From UBA981 sp942490995 (GTDB lineage: Bacteria; Pseudomonadota; Gammaproteobacteria; Ga0077536): a stretch of 64,000 nt of DNA. Positions 63,088-64,000 of the stretch are shown piece after piece (the stretch's first letter is position 1; each line of letters starts with the position of its first letter). The stretch lies in NCBI GenBank assembly GCA_942490995.1, contig CALOBG010000028.1:1-64000 (forward strand), read 5' to 3'. The notes under the pieces were generated by a model. That model was not told the origin of the DNA, made no database searches, and saw only the letters and a list, made by a program, of their open reading frames with translations. The position numbers and the translations under genes are program-made.

Positions 63088-64000
63088 CAGCGTTGCAACA
63101 GTTCGGCCAGCACTTCGGCGGTGTGTTCGCCGAGCGCCGGCGCGGGTCGCCTGCCGGTGAGCGGGGTCGACTCGAAACGGGCCGCGGCGCGGGGCGCGCG
63201 CATGGCGCCGGCGACCGGATGCTCACTCAGTTCGATCACTTCATTGGCCACCACCTGCGGCTCTTCGATAACCTCGTCGAGACTCAGGATCGGCGCGCAC
63301 GGCACCTGTTCGCCGCGCAGGCGCTCGATCCACGCCGCCGAGCTGCGTGTCCTGATCGCGCTCGCGATCAATTCGAGCATCGCGCCGATGTGTTCGACGC
63401 GATCAGGGATAGTCTTGAAGCGCGCGTCTTCGAGCCATTCGGGGTGCTCGGCGGCGCGCGCCAGCCCGGCCCATTCCTTGTCGGTCAGGGCGCCGGTGGT
63501 GATATGACCGTCGCTGGTTGCGAATACCAGGTTCAGCCCGCCCGGCAGTTTGTTGCTGACGCCGTCGCCGAGCAGGGTGTGGTTCCACATACCGTCCGGC
63601 CACAGCCACGCCAGCATGGTGTCGAGCATGGCCAGGCGCACATGATCGCCGCGGCCGCTGCGCTCGCGCGCGAACAGCGCTGCACAGATCGCCTGCGCGG
63701 CGGTCACCGCGGTTAACTTGTCGGGCAGGATGGTGCGCACCATGTGTGGCTCGTTTCCGCCGCCCTGGATCGCGGCCATCCCCGACAAGGCCTGGATGAC
63801 CGGATCGTAAACCCGCTGGTCGGCATACGGGCCGCGTTCACCGAAGCCGCTGATCGAAACATAAACCAGGTCCGGCCGCCGCGCCCGCAGCGCGGCCTCA
63901 CCGAGGCCGATGCGCTCGGCTGCGCCGGTGCGAAAGTTCTGCATAAACACATCGGCGGTTTCGACCAGCTGGTAAATGCGCTCGAGATCAGCGGGGTCCT
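63087..64000 (-). CDS. class III CoA-transferase, 5' part outside the window
   Basis: The visible 304 residues run from the right edge: PADLERIYQLVETADVFMQN, then FRTGAAERIGLGEAALRARR, the catalytic Asp in VYDPVIQALSGMAAIQGG, and the C-terminal PALGEHTAEVLAELLQR. The N-terminal domain lies beyond 64000. It is a paralogue of the 19731 gene, sharing FGFDGPYA/FGERGPYA-type and DGHI motifs, and would again act on an unknown acid-CoA pair. Confidence 0.92.
   Translation of the reverse strand, partial: DPADLERIYQLVETADVFMQNFRTGAAERIGLGEAALRARRPDLVYVSISGFGERGPYADQRVYDPVIQALSGMAAIQGGGNEPHMVRTILPDKLTAVTAAQAICAALFARERSGRGDHVRLAMLDTMLAWLWPDGMWNHTLLGDGVSNKLPGGLNLVFATSDGHITTGALTDKEWAGLARAAEHPEWLEDARFKTIPDRVEHIGAMLELIASAIRTRSSAAWIERLRGEQVPCAPILSLDEVIEEPQVVANEVIELSEHPVAGAMRAPRAAARFESTPLTGRRPAPALGEHTAEVLAELLQR

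Noticed and set aside
1..64000. tRNA, rRNA, CRISPR, transposase or phage genes
   Set aside because: None was recognised on reading; no regular direct-repeat array and no DDE or tyrosine recombinase motif was seen.

Overview
This is a high-GC bacterial chromosome segment, most likely from a gammaproteobacterium that degrades aromatic compounds. The pointers are a DksA with a lysine/alanine-rich N-terminal tail, a CysN-CysC fusion with CysD, RmuC, AddAB-like helicase/nucleases, exosortase-sorted (PEP-CTERM / VPLPA-CTERM) proteins, several DUF1302/DUF1329 envelope proteins and class III CoA-transferases. Lineage cannot be fixed from the sequence alone; Immundisolibacter-, Steroidobacter- or Xanthomonadales-like groups would fit. 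No rRNA, tRNA, CRISPR array, transposase or phage gene was seen.

1-21 kb is mostly housekeeping and envelope: the start of an Rsd/AlgQ-like gene, a membrane Ser/Thr kinase, an AddB/AddA-like recombination pair, a PEP-CTERM protein, a PAS-containing LuxR-type response regulator, a DksA homologue with a degraded zinc finger, small secreted proteins and a lipoprotein, two small cytochromes c, an RND efflux pair, and a minus-strand pair of CoA-transferase and MetE-like protein. The convergent gap at 18.41-18.61 kb is filled by a nested inverted-repeat structure.

21-36 kb is a phenol/catechol meta-cleavage island. A DmpR-type sigma-54 activator precedes two activator boxes and a good -24/-12 promoter. 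Then come phenol hydroxylase (dmpKLMNOP), ferredoxin dmpQ, catechol 2,3-dioxygenase dmpB, a glutathione S-transferase, and the lower pathway dmpC, dmpE, dmpF, dmpG, dmpH. The classical dmpD and dmpI are absent. The regulator, dmpN end, dmpO, dmpP, dmpB and dmpC carry about 25 small frameshifts and one nonsense codon, while dmpK, L, M, Q, E, F, G, H and the rest of the window are clean. This is either recent decay or a chimeric or unpolished consensus over a multi-copy operon.

36-43 kb continues in the same direction with an envelope module: YCF48-like lipoprotein, MMPL/RND permease, DUF1302 outer-membrane barrel and periplasmic DUF1329 protein, closed by a strong intrinsic terminator. Its position suggests a role in moving hydrophobic aromatic substrates or products across the envelope; this is inference.

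43-53.7 kb is a mixed oxidative region: TauD-like dioxygenase, a Tat-type gluconate-dehydrogenase subunit 3 with a cysteine-cluster GMC dehydrogenase, a VPLPA-CTERM protein, a second DUF1329 protein, a hydroxyquinol-type intradiol dioxygenase, a MATE exporter and an amidase. 53.7-64 kb holds sulfate activation (cysD, cysNC) behind an 18-bp palindrome, a GFA-like protein, a beta-lactamase-fold hydrolase, a REP-like hairpin, a GNAT-nitrilase fusion, an enoyl-CoA hydratase, rmuC, and the C-terminal part of a second CoA-transferase running off the right edge.
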